49,197 nt of DNA, taken from the IMG/VR virus record IMGVR_UViG_3300013102_000040, positions 1 to 49,197 of that record, one strand, 5' to 3'. Below the pieces are notes generated by a model that was not told where the DNA came from, made no database searches, and was given only the letters and a program-made list of their open reading frames with translations. Numbering within the stretch: position 1 is the first letter of the stretch; each line of letters starts with the position of its first letter. The translations under genes were made by a program, and so were the position numbers. The stretch is from a virus. This document shows positions 13,346 to 20,251 of this stretch, piece after piece.

Positions 13346-13375
13346 ACTTTATCTAATATTAGAGGGTTTGTACAC
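13346..13375 (-). promoter_or_regulatory. Promoter, GTGTAC-N18-TAAAGT
   Basis: -35 at 13375-13370, -10 at 13351-13346. The spacer holds CTAATATTAG; leader TATATCAACCAAACAAC. Confidence 0.7.
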
Positions 13376-13394
13376 TCTTAGAGGAAAAAAGTTT

Positions 13395-13718
13395 TCAAGA
13401 GGCTGGCGTCTCCCTCCATGCGAGATGGTTCTCCTTTATATAGGCATCTGCGAAAACACAAGCGAGCTCTCGTTCGTCGACGCCGAGGTCATTGGCCCAG
13501 CTGCTCTTGATTCCTGCAGCCTGTGCTCGACTAAGACTGAAATCCTCGACTGCTTCCTGCTCTTCGATGTACTTTCGAGGAATGATGTAGGCGTGGGTAC
13601 GCAGGAAGTCTGCGCTGTACGTGTATGGGTACCTCGTGGGTATGACATGGTCACGTGGTTCAGGAGGGTTGATGGCCTCTTCAGCGATCTGACGAATGGA
13701 GTCCAGGTTGTCACTCAT
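13395..13718 (-). CDS. Hypothetical protein, 107 aa
   Basis: Not recognised. Helical C-terminal half (LSRAQAAGIKSSWANDLGVD, ELACVFADAYIKEN) and a Pro/Tyr-rich middle (RDHVIPTRYPYTYSADFLRT). Third gene of a three-gene operon read from 14238; overlaps the upstream stop by one base. Confidence 0.7.
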   Translation of the reverse strand: MSDNLDSIRQIAEEAINPPEPRDHVIPTRYPYTYSADFLRTHAYIIPRKYIEEQEAVEDFSLSRAQAAGIKSSWANDLGVDERELACVFADAYIKENHLAWRETPAS

Positions 13719-13984
13719 TACTTCTTCACCTTTACAAAGAGAACGTCGACTGAGGTATCAGGCATACCGTCAGGAAAAGGTTTTGGGCGAGCAATGATAG
13801 GTGATCGCCATTCATCGAAGCCAGTTTCAGGAGCTGCCTTGAGTCCTTCACGAGCGAGAACTTCGACGACCTCGTCTGAGAAGCGATTGCCATCGAAGAT
13901 GGTGACAACGCACTGTGCGCCATTGGCAATGACCTTCACACCGATGGTGATGGTAAGAGCATGGGAGCCAGCACCCGAGCTCAT
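13718..13984 (-). CDS. Hypothetical protein, 88 aa
   Basis: ATG 13984 overlaps the upstream stop by ATGA and is preferred to the ATG at 14014. Beta-rich (ALTITIGVKVIANGAQCVVT, DVLFVKVKK) with a central helical stretch. No family recognised. Middle gene of the operon. Confidence 0.65.
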   Translation of the reverse strand: MSSGAGSHALTITIGVKVIANGAQCVVTIFDGNRFSDEVVEVLAREGLKAAPETGFDEWRSPIIARPKPFPDGMPDTSVDVLFVKVKK

Positions 13985-14172
13985 GCCTTCACAGCCTTCT
14001 GACGAGGAACCCATTTGGTGCGAGCGCCGAGACCGCGAACCTTGAACTCGACCAACATCTGGTCTTCGTTGAAGTCGACGACTCGGGAGGTGAAGGTTTC
14101 CTTGAGTTCAGGGTCGGTGTTGCAAGCACGCTTGATGGTGTCTACCATTTCAGTGACTGTGGGACGAGGCAT
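13981..14172 (-). CDS. Hypothetical protein, 63 aa
   Basis: ATG 14172 has AAAGGAAAT upstream; the longer frame to 14238 runs into the promoter. The product MPRPTVTEMVDTIKRACNTD... ends with a basic segment (GLGARTKWVPRQKAVKA). First gene of a three-gene operon. Confidence 0.7.
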   Translation of the reverse strand: MPRPTVTEMVDTIKRACNTDPELKETFTSRVVDFNEDQMLVEFKVRGLGARTKWVPRQKAVKA

Positions 14173-14204
14173 TGTATTTCCTTTGCTTGAGTTGTTGTTG
14201 ATAT

Positions 14205-14264
14205 GAATACTATATAACGAAAGGTAGGAGATGTACAATCCTACCCAACGTTACACAGTATTAC
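14205..14264 (-). promoter_or_regulatory. Palindromic promoter between the 14261 and 13981 genes
   Basis: -35 TTGTAC at 14238-14233, -10 TATAGT at 14214-14209. GGTAGGA/TCCTACC arms around the -35 and outer ATACTATATAACG/CGTTACACAGTAT arms. The stop codon of the 14261 gene is in the outer right arm. Confidence 0.8.
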
Positions 14265-14614
14265 TCGTCGATGGACTGGAAGTAGAGGTCGAAGGTCTCA
14301 GACTCGGGACCGCATGCGAGTGCAACCCATTCCTCGACGTTCTTGTACGAGGCGCGACGATCAGTGTCACCGAGCTTCGAGAAGTCGAAGACCGTGTAGG
14401 TCAGTCGAAGCATGCCTTCCAGCTTGCCGTGGTACTTCTGCATTTCGAAGACACGCTGGTGGCTGGGCCCCGTGTAGTTGTAACCCTTATCGAGGTTGGC
14501 GATGTCTGCGAGTGCCTGATCGGAAACCTGCTTGCAAACCTTGCGGTAATCACCTGCAACCGTCTTGAGATCGTTGAGGAAGGATGCCTGGCGAGCAGTG
14601 ATGGGGAGCTTCAT
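14261..14614 (-). CDS. Hypothetical helical protein, 117 aa
   Basis: Not recognised. Starts at ATG 14614 (AAAGGAAAAAC upstream). Long helical segments (ARQASFLNDLKTVAGDYRKV, QRVFEMQKYHGKLEGMLRLT) and an acidic C-terminus. Single-gene unit. Confidence 0.7.
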   Translation of the reverse strand: MKLPITARQASFLNDLKTVAGDYRKVCKQVSDQALADIANLDKGYNYTGPSHQRVFEMQKYHGKLEGMLRLTYTVFDFSKLGDTDRRASYKNVEEWVALACGPESETFDLYFQSIDE

Positions 14615-14650
14615 TGTTTTTCCTTTGTTAGTATTTGTTGTTGATAAGAC

Positions 14651-14700
14651 TACTATATACTGCCTAGCATTGAATGTACAATCCAATGCTAGGCCGTACA
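14651..14700 (-). promoter_or_regulatory. Palindromic promoter with 11-pair perfect arms
   Basis: -35 TTGTAC at 14681-14676, -10 TATAGT at 14657-14652. Arms GCCTAGCATTG (14662-14672) and CAATGCTAGGC (14684-14694). Serves the 14614 gene; can terminate the 14703 gene. Confidence 0.8.
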
Positions 14701-14702
14701 GC

Positions 14703-14939
14703 TTAGTCCTTGATCATTGCGAAAAGGTCCTCGATTTCCTGAGCGTCGTGACCGGCGTAAACTCGGCAGTAGGCTTCAACTCGCTTGCGACGGCCCTCGA
14801 ACTTAATCTCGGGCCATCCACCTGCAGGGCCATGCTCCTTGAGAACGGTGACCTCGAGATCGTAAAGGCTTGCCATGTCGGCGGCGTATTCATGAACGTC
14901 TACGTCGTCTACGATTACGTCGAGGATGATGCTTGCCAT
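14703..14939 (-). CDS. Hypothetical protein, 78 aa
   Basis: Begins MASIILDVIVDDVDVHEYAA; alpha/beta, with a basic middle (EIKFEGRRKRVEAYCRVYAG). ATG 14939 follows AAAGGAAAAG. Not recognised. Single-gene unit. Confidence 0.7.
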   Translation of the reverse strand: MASIILDVIVDDVDVHEYAADMASLYDLEVTVLKEHGPAGGWPEIKFEGRRKRVEAYCRVYAGHDAQEIEDLFAMIKD

Positions 14940-14969
14940 TTTCTTTTCCTTTGTTTGCGGTTGTTGATA

Positions 14970-15018
14970 GTTATATCTTATACAAGAGTGGGAGCTTTGT
15001 ACACTCCCACTCTCATAT
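14970..15018 (-). promoter_or_regulatory. Palindromic promoter
   Basis: -35 GTGTAC at 15004-14999, -10 TAAGAT at 14980-14975. Arms GAGTGGGAG and CTCCCACTC. Serves the 14939 gene. Confidence 0.7.
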
Positions 15019-15019
15019 A

Positions 15020-15268
15020 TTAATCTTCGTAAACGAGGACTCGCACGAAATCGGCGACGCGGTAAATGGTGGTCCAATTCGTCTGCTCATGCGTGACGTT
15101 GAGGACGACGAGTGAGCCTGTCACCTGAGCATTGTTGACTTTGACCCAATCAATGGTCAGGGCCTCGTCTTCAGTGATCTCGTGTACTCCTTCATACTCG
15201 AACTGAAGGTCGTCCAGGAAGGCGATGGTGTCACCAGCGTCGATGTTGGTGATGGATTCAATGTACAT
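15020..15268 (-). CDS. Hypothetical beta-rich protein, 82 aa
   Basis: Not recognised. Strand-rich (GSLVVLNVTHEQTNWTTIYR, DFVRVLVYED) after an acidic N-terminal region. Start overlaps the stop of the upstream gene (TAATG), so the pair is translationally coupled. Confidence 0.7.
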   Translation of the reverse strand: MYIESITNIDAGDTIAFLDDLQFEYEGVHEITEDEALTIDWVKVNNAQVTGSLVVLNVTHEQTNWTTIYRVADFVRVLVYED

Positions 15269-15423
15269 TACTTGCCCATCCTTTCAGCAATTGCGACCGT
15301 CATTGCGTCACCGTCGATGGGAGTTTCGATGGCGTAGGCGAAGAAATTGTCTTCGAGCTGACGAACCGTCCAGTCCCGACCAAATGGCTGGTAGACCGTG
15401 TAATCATTGAATGGCTTGAACAT
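15268..15423 (-). CDS. Hypothetical protein, 51 aa
   Basis: ATG 15423 with AAAGGAGA upstream. Product MFKPFNDYTVYQPFGRDWTV... ends AIAERMGK. No family recognised. First gene of a two-gene operon with its own palindromic promoter. Confidence 0.65.
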   Translation of the reverse strand: MFKPFNDYTVYQPFGRDWTVRQLEDNFFAYAIETPIDGDAMTVAIAERMGK

Positions 15424-15449
15424 TTGAATCTCCTTTGATGTTGTTGATA

Positions 15450-15511
15450 GTTATACTATATAACACCTCTCATAGAATGTACACCCTATGAGAGATGTTA
15501 CAGAGTATTAC
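15450..15511 (-). promoter_or_regulatory. Palindromic promoter
   Basis: -35 GTGTAC at 15484-15479, -10 TATAGT at 15460-15455. Inner arms CTCTCATAG/CTATGAGAG plus outer TAACA/TGTTA. The stop of the 15508 gene lies in the outer arm. Confidence 0.8.
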
Positions 15512-15798
15512 TTCTTCTGTGAAGCGAGCCACGCTGTACGAAGAATGTCCTCGACGATTTGACACTCGTCCGGGTTGTTGTGATCGTGTTCCTTCATCAT
15601 GTGACCGTATTCACGATCAGCTGCGCGATCAAGGTAACCGTCCTCCCACGCCCAGTACAAATCACCGGAGCAAGGGTTACCATCCAGACCCTGATGGTTG
15701 GGAATGTCGAGGTTGTCTGAGTAGTTCCAACCCCGTCGATACGCTCCTTGGAACTTACGACGATCTTCCTTCTTGACTTGCCACAGACGAGTAACCAT
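15508..15798 (-). CDS. Hypothetical protein, 96 aa
   Basis: Not recognised. Rich in Trp, Tyr, Asp and Arg (AYRRGWNYSDNLDIPNHQGL, YWAWEDGYLDRAADREYGHM) with two cysteines (C43, C79) and several His; C-terminal helix. Single-gene unit; AAGGAGAAC before the ATG. Confidence 0.7.
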   Translation of the reverse strand: MVTRLWQVKKEDRRKFQGAYRRGWNYSDNLDIPNHQGLDGNPCSGDLYWAWEDGYLDRAADREYGHMMKEHDHNNPDECQIVEDILRTAWLASQKK

Positions 15799-15824
15799 TT
15801 TGTTCTCCTTGATTGTTGTTGATA

Positions 15825-15886
15825 AGAATACTATATAATGCTTCCTAGGATTTGTACAATCCTAAGAAACATTACACAGTATTACC
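15825..15886 (-). promoter_or_regulatory. Palindromic promoter
   Basis: -35 TTGTAC at 15859-15854, -10 TATAGT at 15835-15830. Arms TTCCTAGGATT/AATCCTAAGAA (one mismatch) and outer ATAATG/CATTAC. Includes the stop of the 15882 gene. Confidence 0.8.
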
Positions 15887-16163
15887 TGTTGACGTACTGC
15901 CAGAACTCTTCGAACTTGACCTTGAAGTCTTCAATGAAGTCATCGATTGGTTCGAGGTCTGAAAAGACCCATTCAGCGAGCAAGTTTTCAGGGTCCATGA
16001 CAACGTTGAGGTACGAACCGTCATAGGATATACTGCCTACAATGAAGGCTTCGTCGCTGTCTCGGAAGAAGACGATCCAAGGACCATCGAACTCAGGCTG
16101 TTCGTAGTTTTCGTTGTACGTAAATCCTGCAGCCTTCAAAGCTGCAATGAGTTCTTCCTTCAT
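15882..16163 (-). CDS. Hypothetical acidic protein, 93 aa
   Basis: Not recognised. Alpha/beta and acidic (WIVFFRDSDEAFIVGSISYD, DDFIEDFKVKFEEFWQYVNR). Rightmost gene of this leftward block, divergent from the 16309 island. AAAGGAGCATC before the ATG. Confidence 0.7.
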   Translation of the reverse strand: MKEELIAALKAAGFTYNENYEQPEFDGPWIVFFRDSDEAFIVGSISYDGSYLNVVMDPENLLAEWVFSDLEPIDDFIEDFKVKFEEFWQYVNR

Positions 16164-16199
16164 GATGCTCCTTTATGTTGTTGTGTTGTTGATAAGACT

Positions 16200-16229
16200 A
16201 CTATATACAACTATCGAGTATAAGTACAT
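16200..16229 (-). promoter_or_regulatory. Promoter, ATGTAC-N18-TATAGT
   Basis: -35 at 16229-16224, -10 at 16205-16200 for the 16163 gene. Divergent from the promoter at 16241; TTCAAAGT (16230-16237) and ACTTTGAA (16244-16251) form an eight-base inverted repeat near the two -35 boxes. Confidence 0.75.
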
Positions 16230-16240
16230 TCAAAGTTTAA

Positions 16241-16270
16241 GTGTACTTTGAAGGTTTTACTGGATATTAT
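16241..16270 (+). promoter_or_regulatory. Promoter, GTGTAC-N18-TATTAT
   Basis: -35 at 16241-16246, -10 at 16265-16270. The leader begins with TATCAACAACAAAACAACAAC, the rightward version of the common leader, then AGGAG. Confidence 0.8.
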
Positions 16271-16308
16271 AGAACTATCAACAACAAAACAACAACTTAG
16301 GAGACATC

Positions 16309-16461
16309 ATGAACGTCAACGCCCGATCCGCAAAGAAATGCTGCAAGATGCACGACGCCGATTACGGCCACTCAAACCGCTCGCGGCCCAAGAAGAGGTT
16401 CGCTCGAGCAGTCAAGCGTCGCGGTGAGCAGCAGTGGAAGCGTGAGCTCCTTGGCTCTTAA
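16309..16461 (+). CDS. Small strongly basic protein, 50 aa
   Basis: ATG 16309 preceded by TTAGGAGACATC. Product MNVNARSAKKCCKMHDADYG... continues with RSRPKKRFARAVKRRGEQQW; about a third Lys or Arg. The charge suggests nucleic-acid binding; C11, C12, H15 and H21 could bind a metal. No family recognised. First gene of the rightward island. Confidence 0.65.
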   Translation: MNVNARSAKKCCKMHDADYGHSNRSRPKKRFARAVKRRGEQQWKRELLGS

Positions 16462-16465
16462 GAAA

Positions 16466-16702
16466 ATGAACAACAGTGGGGAAGTCCCGTTTGGGATGTG
16501 CCTCACTGGAAACCACGATCGTTGTCACCGCTCCTATTGGGATGAACGCGGCAGAGCGGTATATTGCCAGTGCGCTTGCGACAATCATGGAGTCAACTAC
16601 GTAGCACCTGAAGGACCGTCAGCACTCGCTCTCGAGTTGATGGAGAAGTACTACGGTGAACGCAAAGAACAGAAACCTCGTCCACATTTGATGGAAGACT
16701 GA
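16466..16702 (+). CDS. Putative zinc-binding protein, 78 aa
   Basis: ATG 16466 is preferred over the GTG at 16424 inside the preceding gene. A Cys/His cluster (MCLTGNHDRCHRSYW, YCQCACDNHG) has the C-x4-H-x2-C...C-x-C-x-C-x2-H pattern common in short actinophage zinc proteins. The C-terminus is helical and basic. Follows the basic protein by four bases. Confidence 0.7.
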   Translation: MNNSGEVPFGMCLTGNHDRCHRSYWDERGRAVYCQCACDNHGVNYVAPEGPSALALELMEKYYGERKEQKPRPHLMED

Positions 16703-16750
16703 TTGTACAAGTAGCTGTTGATGGTATATAGTAGTATCATCAACAGCTAC
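16703..16750 (+). promoter_or_regulatory. Promoter with 13-base perfect inverted repeat around the -10 box
   Basis: TTGTAC at 16703-16708 and TATAGT at 16727-16732, spacer 18. GTAGCTGTTGATG (16711-16723) and CATCAACAGCTAC (16738-16750) flank the -10 box symmetrically; the right arm is the start of the leader. Confidence 0.8.
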
Positions 16751-16763
16751 TAAGGAGAAAACA

Positions 16764-16943
16764 ATGGAAGTAACCGGAGTCCACAACCCCAAGTCCACTC
16801 CCGAAACTCGTGCAGCAGATCGCAACGTTGCTGAAGCATTGGGAAACATCGAGCGCATCCTCACATCGCAGCCATTCTTGATCGCCTACGCGGTTGCAGC
16901 CCTCATCTTCGCCGGTTGGGTGGAAGGAAATGTTCACTTTTAG
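16764..16943 (+). CDS. Small tail-anchored membrane protein, 59 aa
   Basis: ATG 16764 after AAGGAGAAAACA. A polar N-terminal part (residues 1-36) is followed by a hydrophobic segment FLIAYAVAALIFAGWV and a short end, so it is probably anchored by its C-terminus. Unknown function. Its promoter is in the gap before it. Confidence 0.7.
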   Translation: MEVTGVHNPKSTPETRAADRNVAEALGNIERILTSQPFLIAYAVAALIFAGWVEGNVHF

Positions 16944-16984
16944 CCGAAAGTAGATTACAATAGAGCTAACAGATAAATAAAAGA

Positions 16985-17022
16985 GAATCTAGCAGGTGAG
17001 AGAATCCCTGCTAGATTTTCTC
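16985..17022 (+). terminator. Terminator after the membrane protein
   Basis: GAATCTAGCAGG / CCTGCTAGATT stem (11 pairs) followed by TTTTCTC. The gene at 17035 starts right behind it, so some read-through is likely. Confidence 0.7.
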
Positions 17023-17034
17023 ATTAAGGACGTT

Positions 17035-17358
17035 ATGATTATTTGGACAACAGCAGGTCTGTTCTCAATTGTCGAGGATGAGAATCCTTATTACGTCATC
17101 ATCGAAGCGCGCAACAAAGACGAAGCCGAAATCTTGAAGAGCACACTTCGACTTGTGGACCTCGAGGATGAGATCACCGATGAGTACCAAACTCAGCATG
17201 GCTACGCGCTCAGGCTATTGAAGACTGATGCTCAGGAGTGGCTCAGGTTCGAGTTTGACCATTGGATGAAGGAGCCATTAGCTCGCCAGTTTGGGAAGCT
17301 TGAGGACACACAGAGCGCCATTGCGCTCGAGCAACTACTCATGAATTTGGAGAAATAG
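17035..17358 (+). CDS. Hypothetical protein, 107 aa
   Basis: ATG 17035 has TAAGGACGTT upstream; the GTG at 16996 would place the start in the terminator stem. Alpha/beta with an acidic middle (YYVIIEARNKDEAEILKSTL, VDLEDEITDEYQ) and a helical C-terminus. No family recognised. Ends directly before the next start. Confidence 0.7.
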   Translation: MIIWTTAGLFSIVEDENPYYVIIEARNKDEAEILKSTLRLVDLEDEITDEYQTQHGYALRLLKTDAQEWLRFEFDHWMKEPLARQFGKLEDTQSAIALEQLLMNLEK

Positions 17359-17517
17359 ATGGATTGGAAAAATCTGTCATGGGCTGCAGCAGGTGCATTA
17401 GCATTCCTCGTGCTCATGTTTGTCACCCTGGTCATACCGAATATTCCGGTAATAGTGACATCAGCCTTTGCGTCCGCGAGTGTCACAGCAGCTATCCTGG
17501 CACTTCGAGACCGGTAG
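17359..17517 (+). CDS. Small membrane protein with two transmembrane segments, 52 aa
   Basis: Starts on the base after the preceding stop. Two hydrophobic segments (AAGALAFLVLMFVTLVI and ASASVTAAILAL) joined by PNIPVIVTSAF, ending RDR. The shape recalls small phage holins, but there is no lysin gene beside it in this window, so that reading is only a possibility. Confidence 0.65.
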   Translation: MDWKNLSWAAAGALAFLVLMFVTLVIPNIPVIVTSAFASASVTAAILALRDR

Positions 17518-17532
17518 CTCACCAAACCCCTC

Positions 17533-17567
17533 AAAAGCCCCTCCTTTCGGAAGGGCTTTTGTGGTTT
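17533..17567. terminator. Bidirectional terminator between convergent genes
   Basis: AAAAGCCC...GGGCTTTT stem with inner CTCC/GGAA partly paired and a TTTC loop; T- and A-rich flanks serve both directions. Confidence 0.85.
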
Positions 17568-17573
17568 AAGCTT

Positions 17574-17888
17574 CTAGTAGTTGAAGCCCATGGCTTTGCG
17601 TTCTTCTGCAGCTTCGCGATATTTGCGAGCCGTTTCTTCTCCGTAGAGGGGCTTGTCTTCGTTTCCCTCTGCGATGTTCTTCTTGAGGGAGGAGACTGCG
17701 TGGTATACAGCCTGCGAGTGGATCATGCCGATGAGGTTCGTGAGGGTGTGGGCTTCTCGAACTGCACGGAGCCGGCGTTCCGGGGTGTCGAGCTCTGCGA
17801 GGTAGGGTGCCGAGTTGCGTTCTCCCGGCCAGATGCTCGTCTTCATTGCTTCGATCTTCTCGTCCGAGTAGTTGTCTGCTGCACTCAT
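17574..17888 (-). CDS. Hypothetical helical protein, 104 aa
   Basis: Not recognised. Mostly helical (ERRLRAVREAHTLTNLIGMI, EETARKYREAAEERKAMGFN). First of the long run of leftward single-gene units that fills 17.6-26.1 kb. AAAGGAGCAAG before the ATG. Confidence 0.7.
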   Translation of the reverse strand: MSAADNYSDEKIEAMKTSIWPGERNSAPYLAELDTPERRLRAVREAHTLTNLIGMIHSQAVYHAVSSLKKNIAEGNEDKPLYGEETARKYREAAEERKAMGFNY

Positions 17889-17921
17889 TGTCTTGCTCCT
17901 TTGTGGTTGTTGTTGTTGATA

Positions 17922-17982
17922 AGAATACTATATAACACTCTCTAGGATTTGTACACTTCCTAGAGAATGTTACGCAGTATTA
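17922..17982 (-). promoter_or_regulatory. Palindromic promoter
   Basis: -35 GTGTAC at 17956-17951, -10 TATAGT at 17932-17927. Arms CTCTAGGA/TCCTAGAG, outer AACA/TGTT. Contains the stop of the 17980 gene. Confidence 0.8.
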
Positions 17983-18219
17983 CTTCTCGCGACGATCAAG
18001 CATCGCTTCCTCGAAGAGAGGGTGGGTTTCGAAATCAGGCTCTCCGTTTTCGAGCTGCCAAGGGAGGTCGAAGAGGAGAACGAGTGGCATTCCGCCATAG
18101 TGGAAAGTATCGCAGTCCTCGTCATGAGTCCAGTATCCACCCTTCTCTTCGAGCTCCACGAGGGTGGCGAAGTATTCAGGGTCCATCAGACCTTCGAGAA
18201 CTTTGGTTGAGCTGTGCAT
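17980..18219 (-). CDS. Hypothetical acidic protein, 79 aa
   Basis: Not recognised. Acidic with many His and aromatic residues (GYWTHDEDCDTFHYGGMPLV); ends in a charged helix (FEEAMLDRREK). Single-gene unit; AAGGAGATTC before the ATG. Confidence 0.7.
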   Translation of the reverse strand: MHSSTKVLEGLMDPEYFATLVELEEKGGYWTHDEDCDTFHYGGMPLVLLFDLPWQLENGEPDFETHPLFEEAMLDRREK

Positions 18220-18245
18220 TTGAATCTCCTTAGCGGTTGTTGATA

Positions 18246-18304
18246 AGATAACTATACAACAAAGGGGAGAGTTTGTACACTCTCCCCTCTGCTGTTACCC
18301 TCTA
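18246..18304 (-). promoter_or_regulatory. Palindromic promoter
   Basis: -35 GTGTAC at 18280-18275, -10 TATAGT at 18256-18251. Arms AGGGGAGAG/CTCTCCCCT, outer AACA/TGTT. Confidence 0.75.
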
Positions 18305-18679
18305 ATCGAGGGTCGACCAATTCCCCTCATCGAGGAGACCGATCGACTTGGCGAAAACGCCTTGCGACTGGGCCCAATCGAGCATCGCCTTCTTGAGCTT
18401 CCACTTCGGGGTGAGGTTGCCGAGCGGGTGCTGCACGGGCACGGTCTTCCCGTCCTTCAGCGTGGCGTGGATGTAGGAGACGTCGCAGAAGCGGCCGCCG
18501 AAGGTACGCTCCTCGAGGATGCGAACGCGGGTGATCTTACCGCCGAGGGACTTGATCTCGCCGAGCGAGTAGTTGCGGGAGTAGTCCACCTCGTTGTGGT
18601 ACTCGTGGCCGTTGACGAGACCGTTGGTCTCACGGGCGCCGTAGATGGAGCGGTCGGTGGTTGCGAATGCGTTGGTCAT
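18302..18679 (-). CDS. Hypothetical protein, 125 aa
   Basis: Not recognised. N-terminal region is Asn/Tyr-rich; the middle is beta-rich (SLGGKITRVRILEERTFGGR) and the C-terminus helical (KWKLKKAMLDWAQSQGVFAK). Slightly larger than its neighbours. AAGGAGAAC before the ATG. Confidence 0.7.
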   Translation of the reverse strand: MTNAFATTDRSIYGARETNGLVNGHEYHNEVDYSRNYSLGEIKSLGGKITRVRILEERTFGGRFCDVSYIHATLKDGKTVPVQHPLGNLTPKWKLKKAMLDWAQSQGVFAKSIGLLDEGNWSTLD

Positions 18680-18711
18680 TTTGTTCTCCTTGTTAGTATT
18701 TGTTGTTGATA

Positions 18712-18773
18712 AGAATACTATATAACACCGACTAGAGAATGTACACTCTCTAACCGATGTTACTTAGTATTAC
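18712..18773 (-). promoter_or_regulatory. Palindromic promoter, weaker arms
   Basis: -35 GTGTAC at 18746-18741, -10 TATAGT at 18722-18717. Inner AGAGA/TCTCT and outer AACACCG/CGATGTT arms, with mismatches between. Contains the stop of the 18770 gene. Confidence 0.7.
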
Positions 18774-19018
18774 TGAATGGCTTCGCCGATGTTGGTGTCG
18801 AGCCAACGGATGAGACCCTCGCGGTCATCGGGGTCCGTCGAGAAGAGGTCTTCCGCCTGCGGTTCGTCGTCGTACCAAAGGATGAGGACTCCATCCGAAG
18901 CGGAGAGGGTGAAGGCCACGCCGTTGACGGTGAAGTTGACGATGGCTTCTCCGCCATTGCGGGACTTTGCTTCGTACTCGTCGACGAGGCGGTCGAAAAG
19001 CTGTGCGGACTTCTGCAT
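18770..19018 (-). CDS. Hypothetical acidic protein, 82 aa
   Basis: ATG 19018 with AAAGGAGAAAC upstream; the longer open frame runs through the promoter and is rejected. Alpha/beta (IVNFTVNGVAFTLSASDGVL) with an acidic end. No family recognised. Confidence 0.7.
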   Translation of the reverse strand: MQKSAQLFDRLVDEYEAKSRNGGEAIVNFTVNGVAFTLSASDGVLILWYDDEPQAEDLFSTDPDDREGLIRWLDTNIGEAIQ

Positions 19019-19046
19019 TTGTTTCTCCTTTGTTGTGCTGTTGATA

Positions 19047-19109
19047 GTTATACTATATAACACCACCCACCAAATGTACACTTGATGGGCGATGTTACAG
19101 AGTATTACT
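19047..19109 (-). promoter_or_regulatory. Palindromic promoter
   Basis: -35 GTGTAC at 19081-19076, -10 TATAGT at 19057-19052. Arms CCCACCAA/TTGATGGG (one mismatch), outer AACA/TGTT. Contains the stop of the 19105 gene. Confidence 0.75.
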
Positions 19110-19302
19110 TGCGGTATTCGAAGGAGGCTTCGTCGTTCGTGTTGATTCGTACGAAGTTGAGGCGGCGGTCGGTGGCTGAAACGAAGGTGTAGGGCCACTC
19201 GTCCGTCAAGAGGTCGATGATCAGTTCGTCGACAGTTCCTTCGAAATAATCGACGGTCGAGGTTTCGTTGACGGCATCGTAGAAACGAACTTCGATGGGC
19301 AT
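19105..19302 (-). CDS. Hypothetical acidic protein, 65 aa
   Basis: ATG 19302 after AAAGGAGCTC. Product MPIEVRFYDAVNETSTVDYF... is alpha/beta and acidic. Not recognised. Its promoter region lacks the palindrome; the upstream gene has a separate terminator instead. Confidence 0.7.
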   Translation of the reverse strand: MPIEVRFYDAVNETSTVDYFEGTVDELIIDLLTDEWPYTFVSATDRRLNFVRINTNDEASFEYRK

Positions 19303-19335
19303 TTGAGCTCCTTTGTTGTTGTTGTTGATAAGATA

Positions 19336-19365
19336 ACTATATGTCAGTTTGCAACAAATGTACAC
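19336..19365 (-). promoter_or_regulatory. Non-palindromic promoter, GTGTAC-N18-TATAGT
   Basis: -35 at 19365-19360, -10 at 19341-19336. No matching arms around it. Confidence 0.75.
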
Positions 19366-19433
19366 TGTATATTGTGTGACCTTCTGGGTCACCCACAGCA
19401 GGCCCATGAAGTAGCTATTGCCCATTAAATGGG

Positions 19434-19462
19434 GAGAGGCCCAGCGGTTAGCTGGACCTCTC
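19434..19462 (-). terminator. Terminator of the 19467 gene
   Basis: GAGAGGCCCAGC / GCTGGACCTCTC stem (one mismatch) with a five-base loop, followed on the minus strand by CCCCATTTAAT. Paired with the non-palindromic promoter 70 bases further. Confidence 0.7.
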
Positions 19463-19466
19463 TCGT

Positions 19467-19877
19467 TTAGAGTCCGAGTCGAGCTTCGTACTCGGTCTTG
19501 TCCTCGACGGTGAGGTAGAAGTCGCGGCGGTTCTCGAAGGTTGTACCTTCAACGATGAAGCCTGGAGAGCAGGGGCACATGCGGCATCCGGCTTTCTGGC
19601 TCCAACGAATCTTCGTGTGTTCGATTCCTTCGAGGAAGAGGGCGGCTTCGACGATGGGCTTGAGCTGGTTGTACGGACGGCTGACGCGGTTGTTCAGGTT
19701 GTCGAGGATGGTCTCGCCTTGGAAGGAGATGAAGACTCGAGCGGGATCGGAGGGGCGGTCTCCAGCTTCTGTGCGGCGCCACTTCTTGGAGTAGGAGTCG
19801 TACGAATCGAAGGTGCGTTCGCGGCTGGACTTCTCGAACTTGACGACTGCGATATCGTGGTTTTCGCTCTTAGCCAT
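19467..19877 (-). CDS. Hypothetical protein with Cys cluster, 136 aa
   Basis: Not recognised. Charged N-terminal third (KFEKSSRERTFDSYDSYSKK), a central helix and GCRMCPCSPGF at about residues 97-107, where three cysteines could bind a metal. ATG 19877 after AAGGAGAAAT. Confidence 0.7.
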   Translation of the reverse strand: MAKSENHDIAVVKFEKSSRERTFDSYDSYSKKWRRTEAGDRPSDPARVFISFQGETILDNLNNRVSRPYNQLKPIVEAALFLEGIEHTKIRWSQKAGCRMCPCSPGFIVEGTTFENRRDFYLTVEDKTEYEARLGL

Positions 19878-19911
19878 TTTGATTTCTCCTTAGGTTGTTT
19901 TGTTGTTGATA

Positions 19912-19973
19912 AGAATACTATATAACACTGGGTACCAAATGTACACTTGATACCCAATGTTACTTAGTATTAC
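19912..19973 (-). promoter_or_regulatory. Palindromic promoter
   Basis: -35 GTGTAC at 19946-19941, -10 TATAGT at 19922-19917. Arms TGGGTACCAA/TTGATACCCA (one mismatch), outer AACA/TGTT. Contains the stop of the 19970 gene. Confidence 0.8.
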
Positions 19974-20221
19974 AACTCGAAGTCGCGGGCTTCGTCGAGT
20001 TCCGGAACCGTGAAGACGTTTCCGTCTCCGCGAAGGAAGGCGTAGAAGAGGGTGCCGTCCTCCATCTTGGCCTCGTACCATACGCGGTGGTTGATGAGGA
20101 AGATGTTTTCGGTGAAGCCGAACGGGATGGCGTCTCCCGTATATTCGATGATCTCGGCCTTGATGCCGTCTACGAGGCGGTCCTGCTCTTCGAGGAGGGC
20201 GAGGGTTGCGGGATTTGCCAT
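19970..20221 (-). CDS. Hypothetical protein, 83 aa
   Basis: Not recognised. N-terminal helix (LALLEEQDRLVDGIKAEIIE) then beta strands (ENIFLINHRVWYEAKMEDGT). AAGGAGAAATTC before the ATG. Confidence 0.7.
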   Translation of the reverse strand: MANPATLALLEEQDRLVDGIKAEIIEYTGDAIPFGFTENIFLINHRVWYEAKMEDGTLFYAFLRGDGNVFTVPELDEARDFEL

Positions 20222-20251
20222 TTGAATTTCTCCTTGCGGTTGTTGTTGATA

